From: Lacrimispora indolis DSM 755 | GTDB taxonomy: Bacteria > Bacillota > Clostridia > Lachnospirales > Lachnospiraceae | Direction of reading: 5' to 3' | DNA: 64,000 nt | Assembly (NCBI RefSeq): GCF_000526995.1 | Contig: NZ_AZUI01000001.1 | Coordinates: 310,001-374,000, forward strand | Shown: positions 41,993 through 50,122 of the stretch, in pieces | Layout: each line of letters opens with the position of its first letter | Position numbering within the stretch: position 1 is the stretch's first letter | Made by a program: the position numbers and the translations under genes | Notes under the pieces: generated by a model | The model's input: the letters and a program-made list of their open reading frames with translations, nothing else | Database searches by the model: none | Told to the model about the DNA's origin: nothing

Positions 41993-42616
41993 TTATAATT
42001 CTATATCCAGAAGCTTAAACCACCCGGCTTCATAAAAAACATACAGCCGCTCAATATATTCTCTGGCTTTTTCCCGCGGCATATCGTGAATTACGGTTTC
42101 GAAAATACCAGAAAACAAAGCATTGGAGACAATATGAACCAGCTCTTTATCGATCCTTAACTGCTTTCCTCTTTCCGATTGAAGCCGCTCAATAAAAGTC
42201 AGGCTGGCTTCTGCTTCAATTTGAACCAGCTGATCCATATAATTCTCATAAACCGTTCCTGCGGAACAACAGCAAATCAATTTAAACTCTTCAAAGTGGT
42301 CATAAACATATTCAATTAACCAATTCTGGTCATGTTTCGCAAGCTGGTCCAGGTTTTCGATCTGATGATCCACATCCAGATCCCAAAACTCCTGCTGCTG
42401 ATCTCTGTACCGATTCTCAAGCTGCTCAGCAGCCTCTGATACGAGTGCGTGAAACAGTGCCTGTTTATCAGTAAAATAAATATAAACAGCACCGGTTGTG
42501 GCCCCTGCCGATCTTGCGATGTTCCGCATGGATGCTTTTTGGTACCCCTGGGTTAAGAATTCCTGCTTCCCTGCATCCAAAATGGCTTGTTTTAATTTTT
42601 CATTCGTTGGTCTCAT
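41993..42616 (-). CDS. TetR-family transcriptional regulator
   Basis: The 207-residue protein has an N-terminal TetR helix-turn-helix (residues 8-55, MRNIARSAGATTGAVYIYFTDKQALFHALV) and a helical ligand-binding C-terminus. Its gene lies between the NRPS/transport operon and the divergent phosphopantetheinyl transferase gene, so it probably controls one or both. GGAGG lies six bases ahead of the ATG. The ligand is unknown; the pathway product or a precursor is a reasonable guess. Confidence 0.88.
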   Translation of the reverse strand: MRPTNEKLKQAILDAGKQEFLTQGYQKASMRNIARSAGATTGAVYIYFTDKQALFHALVSEAAEQLENRYRDQQQEFWDLDVDHQIENLDQLAKHDQNWLIEYVYDHFEEFKLICCCSAGTVYENYMDQLVQIEAEASLTFIERLQSERGKQLRIDKELVHIVSNALFSGIFETVIHDMPREKAREYIERLYVFYEAGWFKLLDIEL

Positions 42617-42704
42617 TGGCTGCCTCCAAATTTCATTTCCTTTCAGGGCCCCATTTTGCTTACAGAATACCCTTTAATTTTTATTCTTAAATTTAAAAAA
42701 TAAT

Positions 42705-42732
42705 TTGACAAATTGTCCTGAAATGATACGAT
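42705..42732 (+). promoter_or_regulatory. Promoter of the phosphopantetheinyl transferase gene
   Basis: A TTGACA -35 (42705-42710) and TACGAT -10 (42727-42732) have 16 bases between them. An inverted repeat GACAA-A-TTGTC (42707-42717) overlaps the -35 and could be a site for the adjacent TetR protein. Confidence 0.55.
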
Positions 42733-42768
42733 ATAACATAAAAACATGATTTTCCTTGGGAGGATTCC

Positions 42769-43416
42769 ATGATTGAGAATTATCATTTAGAAGTTAACAA
42801 ATCTGTATTTTCCCATGAGGAAAAACATTTACTGCAATTTGTCCCGAACGAAAGAAAAGAAAAAATACTAAGGTACCGTTTTTTTTCCGACCGCCTGCTG
42901 TCTCTGTATGCAGCGCTGCTGACGCGGATGGTCGTGAGCAGACGAATGGGAGTTCCCGCAGATAAACTGGAAATAGCTTATGAAGCAATGGGAAAGCCTT
43001 ATTTGGCAAACACAGAAAATTTGTACTTTAATTTATCTCATACCCGGAGTTGTATTTTACTTTGTATATCCGATCATCAGCCGGTGGGGGCAGATATTGA
43101 AAAACTTAATCCCCCTCCATTTGAAATTATGGAAACAGTCTTCCATCCGGATGAGATATCTTACATTGAGTCCGCTTCAATAAATACAAACGTGCATAAG
43201 TTTTATGAGATATGGACAAAAAAAGAAGCTTATCTAAAAAAGACCGGCACCGGTTTTATCCAAGATCCCAGCCTTATTAATACACGGATGCTTCCGGTGG
43301 ATTACTGCAGCTACCAGGCAGGTGATTACTTTTGCACGATATGCAGTGATACGATCGGTAAAATCATAAGGCATAACATAACGGAAACAGATATTTTGAA
43401 CTTTTTTCAGTCTTAA
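42769..43416 (+). CDS. Sfp-type 4'-phosphopantetheinyl transferase
   Basis: This 215-residue enzyme transfers phosphopantetheine from coenzyme A to the carrier-domain serines of the synthetases. It has the Sfp signatures NLSHTRSCIL, VGADIEKL (metal-binding Asp/Glu) and FYEIWTKKEAYLKKTGTGF. GGGAGG lies seven bases before the ATG. It is divergent from the NRPS operon and its TetR regulator, as is common for cluster-linked Sfp enzymes. All carrier domains in this window (one ArCP, four PCPs) need such an enzyme. The gap 43417-43560 holds nothing I can identify. Confidence 0.92.
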   Translation: MIENYHLEVNKSVFSHEEKHLLQFVPNERKEKILRYRFFSDRLLSLYAALLTRMVVSRRMGVPADKLEIAYEAMGKPYLANTENLYFNLSHTRSCILLCISDHQPVGADIEKLNPPPFEIMETVFHPDEISYIESASINTNVHKFYEIWTKKEAYLKKTGTGFIQDPSLINTRMLPVDYCSYQAGDYFCTICSDTIGKIIRHNITETDILNFFQS

Positions 43417-43562
43417 TACAAAGCAACATGTTCCGTTTCGAATTTAGTGTACTGAATTTTTCCAAAATAATCAAGTACCTATGTGTGAGGAATCATTGAT
43501 ACTTAAGGAATCCAACAGAAGGCAGGGGAAAAAGGGGCCAAAGAATTTTCCAATTACAAAAA

Positions 43563-43588
43563 AAGAGAGGGGATCAACCGCCTCTCTT
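43563..43588 (-). terminator. Terminator of the DUF5684 gene
   Basis: On the minus strand AAGAGAGG and CCTCTCTT form a stem around a nine-base loop, followed by TTTTTTTG. Confidence 0.75.
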
Positions 43589-43671
43589 GTCAGGTTATTT
43601 CATGGTCCAGCGGATATTCGCAATCCGCTTTGCTGCCTCATATGATAAAAAAAGGACACCGCCTGGAAACC

Positions 43672-44121
43672 TTAATTATTTTGCGGTCCTATGTACTCGG
43701 CACTGCCGAATGCCAGAATTGGGAAAAATATTAACGGCAGCAGCACTAAGCCAACTGCAAACCCGCCGCCCTTTCCAAAAGCCTTGGAAATCTTGACACA
43801 GTAGATAATATATAAAACCAGGGAAGCCAGCCCTGCAAGACTGCTTAAAAATCCAACTTCTGCAAATCCTCCGATCATAGAAACTACCCATAAGATCATT
43901 ACCGCAACAAAATAGCTTATATTTCCAAAAGCAATATCAGACGAAATATAAATATTGTAAATTGGTATCAAAGCCGCCCAGCCTGGCTTGCCGGCTTTTG
44001 AAAAAATTCTCCAATTGGTAACAATAAAGAAAATACAAGCACCTAAACCAAATACTAAAAGAAAAATACCAAATACAGCTAAAGAAGCATACAAATCACT
44101 ATACACACTCAATTCCTCCAT
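43672..44121 (-). CDS. DUF5684-type membrane protein
   Basis: The 149-residue protein has four predicted membrane helices and the family loop SKAGKPGWAALIPIYNIYI after the first helix, with a KISKAFGKGGGFAVGLVLLPLIFFPILAFG end. The function of this family is not known. Its gene is convergent with the phosphopantetheinyl transferase gene and unlikely to belong to the NRPS cluster. Confidence 0.8.
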   Translation of the reverse strand: MEELSVYSDLYASLAVFGIFLLVFGLGACIFFIVTNWRIFSKAGKPGWAALIPIYNIYISSDIAFGNISYFVAVMILWVVSMIGGFAEVGFLSSLAGLASLVLYIIYCVKISKAFGKGGGFAVGLVLLPLIFFPILAFGSAEYIGPQNN

Positions 44122-44183
44122 ATATCTTTTCTAGTTATTATTCATTAGTCATCTCATTACCCGGTAATACCGGCTATCCACTG

Positions 44184-44279
44184 TTACTTCTTTCTCTTTT
44201 TTATGATAGCCGTGGCAATTGCAATACCTGCTGCCACAAAAAACAGTATGTTTACCAGATTACTTGTCAGTCCGTACAT
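44184..44279 (-). CDS. 31-residue single-helix membrane peptide
   Basis: The minus strand has an ATG at 44279 with GGAGAAAAG at good spacing. It encodes a peptide starting MYGLTSNLVNILFFVAAGIA, followed by IATAII and a KKRKK end: one membrane helix with a short outside N-terminus and basic inside tail. The coding quality and ribosome binding site suggest that it is real. Its function is unknown; it could be a membrane-acting toxin-like or regulatory peptide upstream of the DUF5684 gene. Confidence 0.55.
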   Translation of the reverse strand: MYGLTSNLVNILFFVAAGIAIATAIIKKRKK

Positions 44280-44393
44280 ATTACTTTTCTCCTTTTTTTC
44301 CCATTTACCACATATTTTAACATGCCTGATTCTGCTCATCAACTGGCATTGGGTACATCAAAACACTTATCGGATACATGGTGTGTCATATTC

Positions 44394-44422
44394 TTGCTGT
44401 AATTACCAAAATATGGTATAGT
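44394..44422 (+). promoter_or_regulatory. Promoter of the secreted CW-binding-like gene
   Basis: TTGCTG (44394-44399) and TATAGT (44417-44422) are 17 bases apart, about 90 bases upstream of the start codon. Confidence 0.55.
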
Positions 44423-44510
44423 GGATGAATAAGTACAGGCATGGGAAACATTGTCCGGTTCTTTTCTCCCTTTCAGGGTGAACAAAACAAACAGGAGGAA
44501 TGAAAACTTC

Positions 44511-45521
44511 ATGAAAAAAATCATAAAATTATTTGCAGTCGCAGCCCTTCTGTCCGTATCCATGGCATTAACCGCCCATGCGGGAGCCTGGAAGCAGGAC
44601 GGCCATGGCTGGTGGTGGCAGGACAGCGATAAATCCTACCCCTCCTCCACATGGAAATGGATCGATTCCGATGGGGATGGCATGGCAGAATGCTACTATT
44701 TCGATGAAAACGGCTATCTTTTGACCGGAACCACTGCCCCTGACGGCAGCATTGTCAATGAATCCGGTGCATGGACCGATGAGGGCGTTGTCCGTCAAAG
44801 GGCCTCATCCCCGTCTGCCTCACGGAACATGAACCGGAAAGGGCTGGAGCTTTACCAGGAAGCAGACCAAAAAAGCTCCGGACTGCCGGGTCTGGATATC
44901 TCCGCAGATATCGGGATGAATTTTTACTATGACTGGCTGGAGATACCTATCACCATGAACATGCAGCTAAAATATCATGACTTAAACACTCCTGGTATGG
45001 AATTTCTTTCCCAGACCGATATTGATATGATGGGAATACGTAAATCAGAAACTTCCTTCTACACCAACGGCTGCTATTATTCCGACATGGGAGAGTATGA
45101 TAAATACAAGATGAAAATCGGACATGAGGATATGACCAGAAACCTCACCCTGGGAGGCTTGACCGGGCAGTTTGGGGCATTCCTTGATAATGTACAGATT
45201 GCAGACGGAGAAGGAGGGAATAAGATCCTCATGTACTCCAGCAAGACAGAAGGCTTAGAAAAATATCTCACCAATGTTTATGACGGGATATGGCCTTCCC
45301 TTTCTGATTCTGATTATAAGATCAACCGGATTGACGGAAAGGCATTCATCAGCCCGGAAGGCTACTTTTCCAGGGAAGTCATTTCCATATACACAACGAT
45401 AACCGAAGACGAAGAAACCATGGACCTGGTCATGAATATAAACTTAAATTATAAGGATCCGGGAAAAGCCGTTTCCATTGAATTTCCTTCCACAGAAGGA
45501 TTTGAAGAAGTCATCTATTAA
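44511..45521 (+). CDS. Secreted protein with cell-wall-binding-like repeat
   Basis: The 336-residue protein has a signal peptide (MKKIIKLFAVAALLSVSMAL, cleavage near AHA-GAW), then one choline-binding-type aromatic repeat region (WWWQDSDKSYPSSTWKWID ... ECYYFDENGYLLTGT). The rest, about residues 100-336, is a beta-rich domain resembling DUF6612/LppX-like lipid-binding or lipoprotein folds (MNMQLKYHDL, MMGIRKSETSFYTNGCYYSDM). The ATG at 44511 follows an AGGAGG with somewhat long spacing. It is monocistronic, with its own promoter and terminator. Its role is unknown; binding at the cell surface is inferred. Confidence 0.8.
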   Translation: MKKIIKLFAVAALLSVSMALTAHAGAWKQDGHGWWWQDSDKSYPSSTWKWIDSDGDGMAECYYFDENGYLLTGTTAPDGSIVNESGAWTDEGVVRQRASSPSASRNMNRKGLELYQEADQKSSGLPGLDISADIGMNFYYDWLEIPITMNMQLKYHDLNTPGMEFLSQTDIDMMGIRKSETSFYTNGCYYSDMGEYDKYKMKIGHEDMTRNLTLGGLTGQFGAFLDNVQIADGEGGNKILMYSSKTEGLEKYLTNVYDGIWPSLSDSDYKINRIDGKAFISPEGYFSREVISIYTTITEDEETMDLVMNINLNYKDPGKAVSIEFPSTEGFEEVIY

Positions 45522-45524
45522 TAA

Positions 45525-45561
45525 CAAAAAGGAGGAAGCCGCAGACGGCTCCCTCCTTTTT
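45525..45561. terminator. Bidirectional terminator
   Basis: AAAAAGGAGG-A-AGCCG and CGGCT-CCCTCCTTTTT form a long stem with A and T tracts on both sides. It sits between convergent genes ending at 45521 (+) and 45567 (-) and serves both. Confidence 0.82.
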
Positions 45562-45566
45562 GTTCA

Positions 45567-46025
45567 TCAATCCTTTAAACCGATATAAATATGGATAACC
45601 GCATCCTCCATGTCTTCGTTCTGATATTCCTCAAAATCACAGACAAAGGCTCTTGGCAGATCCAGCTTCCAAAGCTCCTGCCAGAATTCTGCTACCGCCT
45701 TTACCATGTTTCCTCTTACCACAAACTTGGCATACGTCCCATCCGGAATGGTCCTTGCCACCGTGCCTTCGGGAATGTCATCTGCAGCTTCTACTTCACA
45801 GGCTGTTATTACGCTGTAATCATCCATTTCCGCCCCGTCATAATCCGTATAAATTCCCAGAGCCTTGTTATTGCTCTTATTTTTAATGGCAGAATAAACC
45901 CCCCTGCCGTAAAAGCTCTCCCACATGCCCCCGATCACATTTCCCATGTCCGGTGATCCATTGTTTGTCCGGGCCATCAGCCCCACTGCCTTTTTTTCCT
46001 TTAGAAAAACCTTCTCAAAATCCAT
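45567..46025 (-). CDS. GyrI-like / effector-binding domain protein
   Basis: The 152-residue protein has the GyrI-like (AraC effector-binding) fold as a stand-alone domain: an opening strand with KKAVGLMARTNN, a central IYTDYDGAEMDDYSVITACEV, and a late IPDGTYAKFVVRGN. Such domains bind small amphipathic ligands or, in SbmC, protect gyrase. Here the specific role is unknown. It is close to but separate from the MFS transporter gene. Confidence 0.8.
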   Translation of the reverse strand: MDFEKVFLKEKKAVGLMARTNNGSPDMGNVIGGMWESFYGRGVYSAIKNKSNNKALGIYTDYDGAEMDDYSVITACEVEAADDIPEGTVARTIPDGTYAKFVVRGNMVKAVAEFWQELWKLDLPRAFVCDFEEYQNEDMEDAVIHIYIGLKD

Positions 46026-46082
46026 TCTGCTTACCTCTTTTCTTCATATGGTAAGCCGATTGTAGCATATGGAACATGACAT

Positions 46083-47309
46083 CTATATGTCACAATTCAT
46101 CTGCTCTCCATTATTTTTCATAAGAATTTCTGTCTCTTTGCCTGATTTATAAAAGCGGATCAGGATGAATACCAGAATAACGGGAAACAGGACAGCTCCT
46201 AATATTCCAATTTTTAAATTATCCCCAAAATACCCGGAAACAATGCCTACAAAGGAAGGTCCCCCGGAACAGCCCAAATCGCCTGCCAGCGCCAGAAATG
46301 CAAACATTGCGGTTCCTCCCCCCCGCAAAGAAGCAGAGGCCATGCTAAAGGCTCCCGGCCACATGATGCCCACGGATAAGCCGCACAGCCCGCAGCCCAA
46401 AAGGCCCAAAGCCGGAAAAGGCGAAAGGGAAATCAGAAAATAAGAGCCTATGCAAAGAATCCCGCTTGCAATCATCGTCTTTTTCAAATTTACCTTTTCC
46501 CCGTATTTTCCATAAACAGCCCTTGAGGTTCCCATCATTACGGCAAAAAACATGGGACCCGTGAGATCTCCTACGGCCTTGCTCACTCCCAGCCCTTTCT
46601 CCGCAAATGCAGACGCCCACTGGCTTACCGCCTGCTCACTGGCCCCGGCACATATCATGAGAAGCATGAATCCCCAGAATATCCGTTTTCCAATAAGGGC
46701 CTTTAAGGAAAGACCTTCATCCTCTTCCACAAGAGGAGCAATGGGCACCTTAAAAAACAGGATCATGTTGACAACGGGAACCAGGGCCCAAAAAAGCGCC
46801 AAAAGCCTCCAGCTCTTCAATCCGGCAACGGCGAAAAATATGGTGGATACAAGGACAACGGCAACATGGCCCCAGCAATAAAAGGAATGAAGCATGCTCA
46901 TGGCTTTTTCCTTGTTGTCTGTGGGACAGGCTTCCACAATAGGACTTACAAGAACCTCCAAAAGTCCGCCTCCTGCCGCATAGATGGCCACTGAGATAAA
47001 AAGGCCCATCCATGCCTGGGAAAACAATCCCGGCAGAACAGTCAGAGAGATCAGTCCGATTGCCGACAATACGTGTGCCGTTATCATGGAAGCACGGTAT
47101 CCTACCCGGTCAATCACACCTGCTGACAATAAATCCACCAACAGCTGGATTCCAAAATTAAGGGTCACAAGCATGGTGATCCTGGATAAGGAAATGCCAT
47201 ACTCGGACTGGAATGTCAGAAACAAAAGGGGAACAAAATTGTTAATGATCGCCTGTACGATATAGCTCAAAAAACAGGCATGGACGGTTTTGGTATAATC
47301 TTTATTCAT
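46083..47309 (-). CDS. MFS transporter
   Basis: The 408-residue protein has about twelve membrane helices in two bundles and resembles sugar/FucP-like or uncharacterised clostridial MFS permeases. I start it at the ATG at 47309 (MNKDYTKTVHACFLSY). A cytoplasmic loop after helix six includes PIAPLVEEDEGLSLKALIGK. The divergent AraC-family regulator next to it probably controls it. The substrate cannot be read from sequence. Confidence 0.85.
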   Translation of the reverse strand: MNKDYTKTVHACFLSYIVQAIINNFVPLLFLTFQSEYGISLSRITMLVTLNFGIQLLVDLLSAGVIDRVGYRASMITAHVLSAIGLISLTVLPGLFSQAWMGLFISVAIYAAGGGLLEVLVSPIVEACPTDNKEKAMSMLHSFYCWGHVAVVLVSTIFFAVAGLKSWRLLALFWALVPVVNMILFFKVPIAPLVEEDEGLSLKALIGKRIFWGFMLLMICAGASEQAVSQWASAFAEKGLGVSKAVGDLTGPMFFAVMMGTSRAVYGKYGEKVNLKKTMIASGILCIGSYFLISLSPFPALGLLGCGLCGLSVGIMWPGAFSMASASLRGGGTAMFAFLALAGDLGCSGGPSFVGIVSGYFGDNLKIGILGAVLFPVILVFILIRFYKSGKETEILMKNNGEQMNCDI

Positions 47310-47364
47310 TGTAATCACCTGCTGTTTATTTTTTTGTATTATACCGCATATTTTTTTGAAATTC

Positions 47365-47394
47365 TTGTAAATTACCGCCAGTTTATGATACAAT
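47365..47394 (+). promoter_or_regulatory. Promoter of the AraC-type regulator gene
   Basis: TTGTAA (47365-47370) and TACAAT (47389-47394) are 18 bases apart, with the start codon 30 bases downstream. On the other strand a TATAAT serves the divergent MFS gene. Confidence 0.55.
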
Positions 47395-47423
47395 CTAGCC
47401 AATCAAGCAAAGGAGAATGCTCT

Positions 47424-48317
47424 ATGCAAAGCACGAAAATACTCACCGACGAATCCATGATGGAGCTTGTCCCCCACGGTTCCTCCACGTTTCCCTTTCA
47501 ATATTATTACGAGGATGTAGGAAAATTTGATAACCAATGCATTGACTGGCACTGGCATAAGGAATTTGAGCTGGTATCCGTAACAGAAGGGATCCTCCAG
47601 TGCTCCGTGGGAAACATCAATCACATACTGGAAGCCGGAGATGGGATATTCATCAATTCCGGCGTCATTCACCGCTTTCTCTCAGCCGGAACAGCGGTCA
47701 TCCCAAACGTTTTGTTTGCATCTGATTTCATTGCACCGGAAAGCAGCTCCATTCACGAAAAATACCTCCTTCCCTTTCTCACCTCAGGCATTTCCCACTT
47801 TGTGCTGAAGAGTAACACTCCCTGGCAGAAAGACGTTCTCTTCTCTCTTATAAGGCTGTATTACTTATGTGAACATCCCGGACCGGCCTGGGAGCTGGAA
47901 GCCCATACCCTGGTCTGCCAGGTCTGGCAAAGCCTGTTTGAACACAGACAGGAATTTCCCACCATGGAGAATACGGGAATAACCAGGATCTCTCAGGCCC
48001 GTTTTAAGGGCATGACCTGTTTTATTGAGGAAAACTACCGAAAAAAAATCACCCTGGAGGACATCGCCGCATCAGTGGGCGTAAGTAAACGGGAAGCCCT
48101 CCGCTGCTTTCATTGCTCGGTCCCTTTATCCCCTATGGAATACTTAAATAAATACCGGCTCCATCAGGCCTGGAAGCTGCTTCTTCACACGGACCGTTCC
48201 ATTACCGACATTGCGGAGCATACCGGATTTGAAAGCACCAGCTATTTTGACCGCCTGTTTAAAAGAGAATTTCATATCACCCCCAGAAAACACCGAAACA
48301 GTTCCAAAAACTCATGA
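47424..48317 (+). CDS. AraC-family transcriptional regulator with cupin sensor
   Basis: The 297-residue protein has an N-terminal cupin (DWHWHKEFELVSVTEGIL and GDGIFINSGVIHRFLS) and a C-terminal AraC double helix-turn-helix (about residues 195-295; ITLEDIAASVGVSKREALRCF and SITDIAEHTGFESTSYFDRLFKREF). The ATG at 47424 has AAGGAG eight bases upstream. It is divergent from the MFS transporter gene and is the likely regulator of that transporter. Confidence 0.9.
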   Translation: MQSTKILTDESMMELVPHGSSTFPFQYYYEDVGKFDNQCIDWHWHKEFELVSVTEGILQCSVGNINHILEAGDGIFINSGVIHRFLSAGTAVIPNVLFASDFIAPESSSIHEKYLLPFLTSGISHFVLKSNTPWQKDVLFSLIRLYYLCEHPGPAWELEAHTLVCQVWQSLFEHRQEFPTMENTGITRISQARFKGMTCFIEENYRKKITLEDIAASVGVSKREALRCFHCSVPLSPMEYLNKYRLHQAWKLLLHTDRSITDIAEHTGFESTSYFDRLFKREFHITPRKHRNSSKNS

Positions 48318-48396
48318 ACATTTTCAGGGATATCCTTTACTCCCTTTTCCATAAGAGCTATTATAATAAAAGACAGCTATAAAAAGGAGGATTCAT

Positions 48397-48654
48397 ATGG
48401 GAGAATTATCAAAGCTTCCGAATATTGGAAAAGAAGTGGAACGGCAGTTAAATGAAACCGGAATCTTTACTTATGAAGAATTAAAGGAAACAGGCACAGA
48501 ACAGGCTTGGCTGAAGATCCAGGCCATGGACTCCTCCGCCTGCATCCACCGTCTCTATGGCCTGGAAGGAGCCATACAGGGGATTAAAAAAAGCCTCCTG
48601 CCTCAGAAGAGGAAGGAAGAATTAAAGGAATTTTACAATTTTCACAAATTATAA
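48397..48654 (+). CDS. TfoX C-terminal domain protein
   Basis: The 85-residue product is a stand-alone TfoX/Sxy C-terminal domain: LSKLPNIGKEVERQLNETGI, a helix-hairpin-helix-like motif, then LYGLEGAIQGIKKSLLP. In gammaproteobacteria TfoX controls competence, but the short clostridial form has no known role. AAAGGAGG precedes the ATG and a TATAAT lies about 35 bases upstream. Confidence 0.85.
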   Translation: MGELSKLPNIGKEVERQLNETGIFTYEELKETGTEQAWLKIQAMDSSACIHRLYGLEGAIQGIKKSLLPQKRKEELKEFYNFHKL

Positions 48655-48657
48655 GAA

Positions 48658-48706
48658 AAGGCCCGGCCTGCCCCCTGTTAACCGGAAGCCAGGCCAAGGC
48701 CCAGAA
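48658..48706 (-). terminator. Terminator overlapping the end of the small membrane protein gene
   Basis: On the minus strand GGCCTGGCTTCCGG pairs imperfectly with CAGGGGGCAGGCC, then GGGCCTTTTCTT follows. The stem includes the last codons of the gene that ends at 48678. Confidence 0.5.
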
Positions 48707-48890
48707 ATCCAAAAATAAAAAACACCAAAAAATACGCAAGTACGGCCAAAAGGCAGATTTCACCAGCCAGCCGGTATTTAATCAGCCGGAAACCCTTCAT
48801 CCACTGATAAAAATAATAAAAAATCAAAACGATCCCCAAGGCTCCAACCAGGATTGGCAGCCAGGCCATGATAAGAAAGATAAGATTCAT
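48678..48890 (-). CDS. Small two-helix membrane protein
   Basis: The ATG at 48890 (GGGAG ahead) gives a 70-residue protein with two membrane helices (MNLIFLIMAWLPILVGALGI and EICLLAVLAYFLVFFIFGFL), joined by a basic loop. I do not recognise a family. It lies downstream of the mannose-6-phosphate isomerase gene and may be co-transcribed. Confidence 0.6.
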   Translation of the reverse strand: MNLIFLIMAWLPILVGALGIVLIFYYFYQWMKGFRLIKYRLAGEICLLAVLAYFLVFFIFGFLGLGLASG

Positions 48891-48971
48891 CCCATTACTC
48901 CCAAAATACGTCCTGTTCTTATCTTCCCCTCTTTCTCCCCTCTTAAGCAAAGGTGGGGACGGATTTCCATT

Positions 48972-50090
48972 TTATTTTATTTCAGGCCCAAAACACTGGA
49001 TAAGCTTTAAATGGCTTCCTTCTTCAGCCAGCCACTGAAGTTCCTCAGTTCCCGTTGGCAGAAAAAACTGGTCCCCCTGACTGATCTCCTCCTGCCAGCC
49101 GTTCTCCTGCCCGGCATTTTTTCCTCCTAAAAGCAGTTTTCCCCTGCCCTCCAGTACATAAGCTGCGCTGCAGCCATTCTGTTTCATGCTCATGACGTCT
49201 TTTACTTCCAGCATTTCCATGGAAAAACATGGGGTGTCTTCATATCCCACCAGACGGATCCGGCGGTTTTTTCCCTCTTCTTTTAAAAGCTTTGCCGGAA
49301 TGAACCACCGTTTCCTGGCCTCCTCCTCTGAAAAATTTTCATAATGGAAGCATTCAAACATTTTCTCAAAACCCAGTCCCTGGTGGCACATGGAATCAGC
49401 CACCTGATACCCTGACGGGGTCACACGCTCCACCCGTATGGTATAATCAGTCGGCTCCTGGATTTCCACCAGAAAACAGCCGGCACCAATTGCATGAGGA
49501 ACACCGCCTTCAATCAGAATGGTATCCCCCTCCTGTACTTCAAACCGGTGAAGACACTGAAGTATGGCTTCTATATCCTGACGCAGGAAGCAGTCCTTCC
49601 AATGCTCCCGTGTCACACCGGGACGAAATCCAAGGTAAACATAAGGTTTTTCTCCATGAATCTCCCTGCCGCCCAGTATGTGCCAGCATTCTGTTTTCCC
49701 GTATTCGGAATGAAACAGTTCTCTGGCCTTCTTTTTATCCGGATGCACCTGAACGGCCAGCCGCTCTGCCGAATCAATCAGCTTCACCAGCACCCCCAGG
49801 GTTGCTCCCAGCTGTGCGGCATGCTCCTCTCCCAGATAACCGGCAGGATCTGATTCAATCAGCTCTTTCAAGGACACTGACGGCCGGTCTGCCAGCATGC
49901 TTAAGCCTTCTGTCAATTCTTCCCTTCCGGCGTTCCTGGCTGCCACAAGAGAGGCAATCCATTCTTCCGGGAAATGATCATCTTCCCCATTCTTTTCCCC
50001 GTGAAATTGTTCCAATAGTTTACCCCCAAAATAGGTCCGCCAGGCCCTGGAGCCTGTCAGGCGAATGGGGCAGTCTTTTCTTATTTCCAT
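48972..50090 (-). CDS. manA: Mannose-6-phosphate isomerase, class I
   Basis: The enzyme interconverts mannose 6-phosphate and fructose 6-phosphate in the cytoplasm. The cupin zinc site is visible as AVQVHPDKK, and later HAIGAGCFLVEIQEPTDYTIR; the catalytic Arg region follows. The 372-residue length fits class I. The ATG at 50090 has GGAGGGAAA ahead. The gene follows the GH1 glycosidase gene by 32 bases, so a mannose- or glucose-containing sugar is probably handled by the pair. Confidence 0.92.
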   Translation of the reverse strand: MEIRKDCPIRLTGSRAWRTYFGGKLLEQFHGEKNGEDDHFPEEWIASLVAARNAGREELTEGLSMLADRPSVSLKELIESDPAGYLGEEHAAQLGATLGVLVKLIDSAERLAVQVHPDKKKARELFHSEYGKTECWHILGGREIHGEKPYVYLGFRPGVTREHWKDCFLRQDIEAILQCLHRFEVQEGDTILIEGGVPHAIGAGCFLVEIQEPTDYTIRVERVTPSGYQVADSMCHQGLGFEKMFECFHYENFSEEEARKRWFIPAKLLKEEGKNRRIRLVGYEDTPCFSMEMLEVKDVMSMKQNGCSAAYVLEGRGKLLLGGKNAGQENGWQEEISQGDQFFLPTGTEELQWLAEEGSHLKLIQCFGPEIK

Positions 50091-50122
50091 GATTTCCCTC
50101 CGCAATTTTCCTGATCAATCGG

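Noticed and set aside
49490..50092. Long plus-strand open frame opposite the mannose-6-phosphate isomerase gene
   Set aside because: It lies entirely inside manA on the other strand, has no ribosome binding site and no family features, so it is a by-product of manA codon usage.
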